Of a stretch of DNA of 7,692 nt, positions 7,179-7,692 are shown one piece after another. Position 1 is the stretch's first letter, and each line of letters begins with the position of its first letter. The DNA is from JBBQHX01 sp035306065 (lineage in GTDB: Bacteria; Gemmatimonadota; Gemmatimonadetes; Gemmatimonadales; Gemmatimonadaceae), in the NCBI GenBank assembly GCA_035306065.1, contig DATGOL010000158.1, positions 1 to 7,692 of the forward strand, read 5' to 3'. The position numbers and the translations under genes were made by a program. The notes under the pieces were generated by a model, which did not search any database, was not told the origin of the DNA, and worked only from the letters and a program-made list of their open reading frames with translations.

Positions 7179-7692
7179 TCACCTTCGCCCAGCGGCGAGG
7201 GTGGCGTAGTCAGCGAGGAGAGGTGCGTGGGCGCTGTCCCAGGTGCGCGTTGCTGCCCTGGCGTAGCCACTAGCGGCCAGCGCCCGCCTCACGTCAGGGT
7301 CGTCTGCGAGCCTCACCAGTTCAGAAGCAACGGACGCGGCGTCAGGGCTGGCAACAATACCTGCTATTTCACCCGGCGAGTCCCATTCCAGCAGTTCCCG
7401 GGAGGGTGGGGAATCCGCTGCAACCACTGCGAGTCGTGATGCCATCGCCTCCAGCAGCACGTTCCCGAAAGTGTCTGTGCGCGAGGGAAAGAGAAAGATG
7501 TCTGCGGAAGCATAGAACGCAGACAGCGCCGTTCCGCTCAGGCGCCCGGTGAACATCGTGTCGAATGGCGCTCGGCTGCGGCATTCATTTGCGTACGGTC
7601 CGTCTCCGGCTACCGCGAGAATTACACGCGATTTTGCACGTGATCGAGCCAGTTTTACGGCTTCGAACGCGAGGTCCAGCCCTTTCTCGGGC
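7179..7692 (-). CDS. GT4-type glycosyltransferase, C-terminal part (5' end outside window)
   Basis: The frame stays open from the right edge to a TGA at 7181-7179, giving 170 visible residues, so the N-terminal acceptor half lies outside the window. The visible part begins PEKGLDLAFEAVKLA, whose K3 fits the donor phosphate-binding lysine. It then shows AVAGDGP, MFTGRLSG, FYASADIFLFPSRTDTFGN and LLEAMAS, a standard nucleotide-sugar binding half. The catalytic pair is D73 and E81, a DX7E variant also known in SQD2/MgtA-like members, whereas the first glycosyltransferase here has EX7E. After it, the family's usual G-[LV]-P-V-V reads R-L-A-V-V (R86), and the donor-loop glycines read S-P-P-S (PP at 95-96), which is unusual. 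It converges on the TonB gene with a 95-nt gap in which I see no clear terminator. Donor and product are unknown. Confidence 0.88.
   Translation of the reverse strand, partial: PEKGLDLAFEAVKLARSRAKSRVILAVAGDGPYANECRSRAPFDTMFTGRLSGTALSAFYASADIFLFPSRTDTFGNVLLEAMASRLAVVAADSPPSRELLEWDSPGEIAGIVASPDAASVASELVRLADDPDVRRALAASGYARAATRTWDSAHAPLLADYATLAAGRR

Overview
The window is a GC-rich stretch of an ordinary-looking bacterial chromosome with six protein genes, two of them cut by the window edges. A TonB-type energy transducer indicates a Gram-negative (diderm) cell. The start of that TonB protein, together with GC-rich coding and a class I FbaB aldolase, makes me think of Gemmatimonadota. That assignment is an inference, not something the sequence proves. 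I see no mobile element, CRISPR array, tRNA or rRNA.

Layout from left to right: (1) the 3' part of a PAS-PAS-GGDEF diguanylate cyclase (+), with intact catalytic and inhibitory sites; (2) a GT4-type glycosyltransferase (+) after a 167-nt gap that contains a long dyad; (3) a convergent intergenic dyad that probably ends transcription from both sides; (4) a large multi-pass membrane PAS histidine kinase (-) with no receiver domain and no adjacent response regulator; (5) a divergent intergenic region, then class I fructose-bisphosphate aldolase fbaB (+); (6) a 181-nt leader with an AT-rich palindrome, a plausible promoter and a 16-bp hairpin next to a strong Shine-Dalgarno; (7) a TonB-family protein (+); (8) the C-terminal half of a second GT4-type glycosyltransferase (-), running off the right edge.

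The genes do not form one obvious pathway. The cyclase and the first glycosyltransferase could be linked, since c-di-GMP often controls surface polysaccharide. The kinase, aldolase and TonB gene look like independent units with their own control regions. No gap exceeds 300 nt.

The least ordinary signals are in RNA and DNA structure rather than in gene content. They are the tonB leader hairpin, whose 3' arm could instead pair with the ribosome binding site; a perfect 13-bp hairpin inside the cyclase coding sequence; and a dyad placed like an operator in front of the kinase. I found no convincing new multi-gene system.
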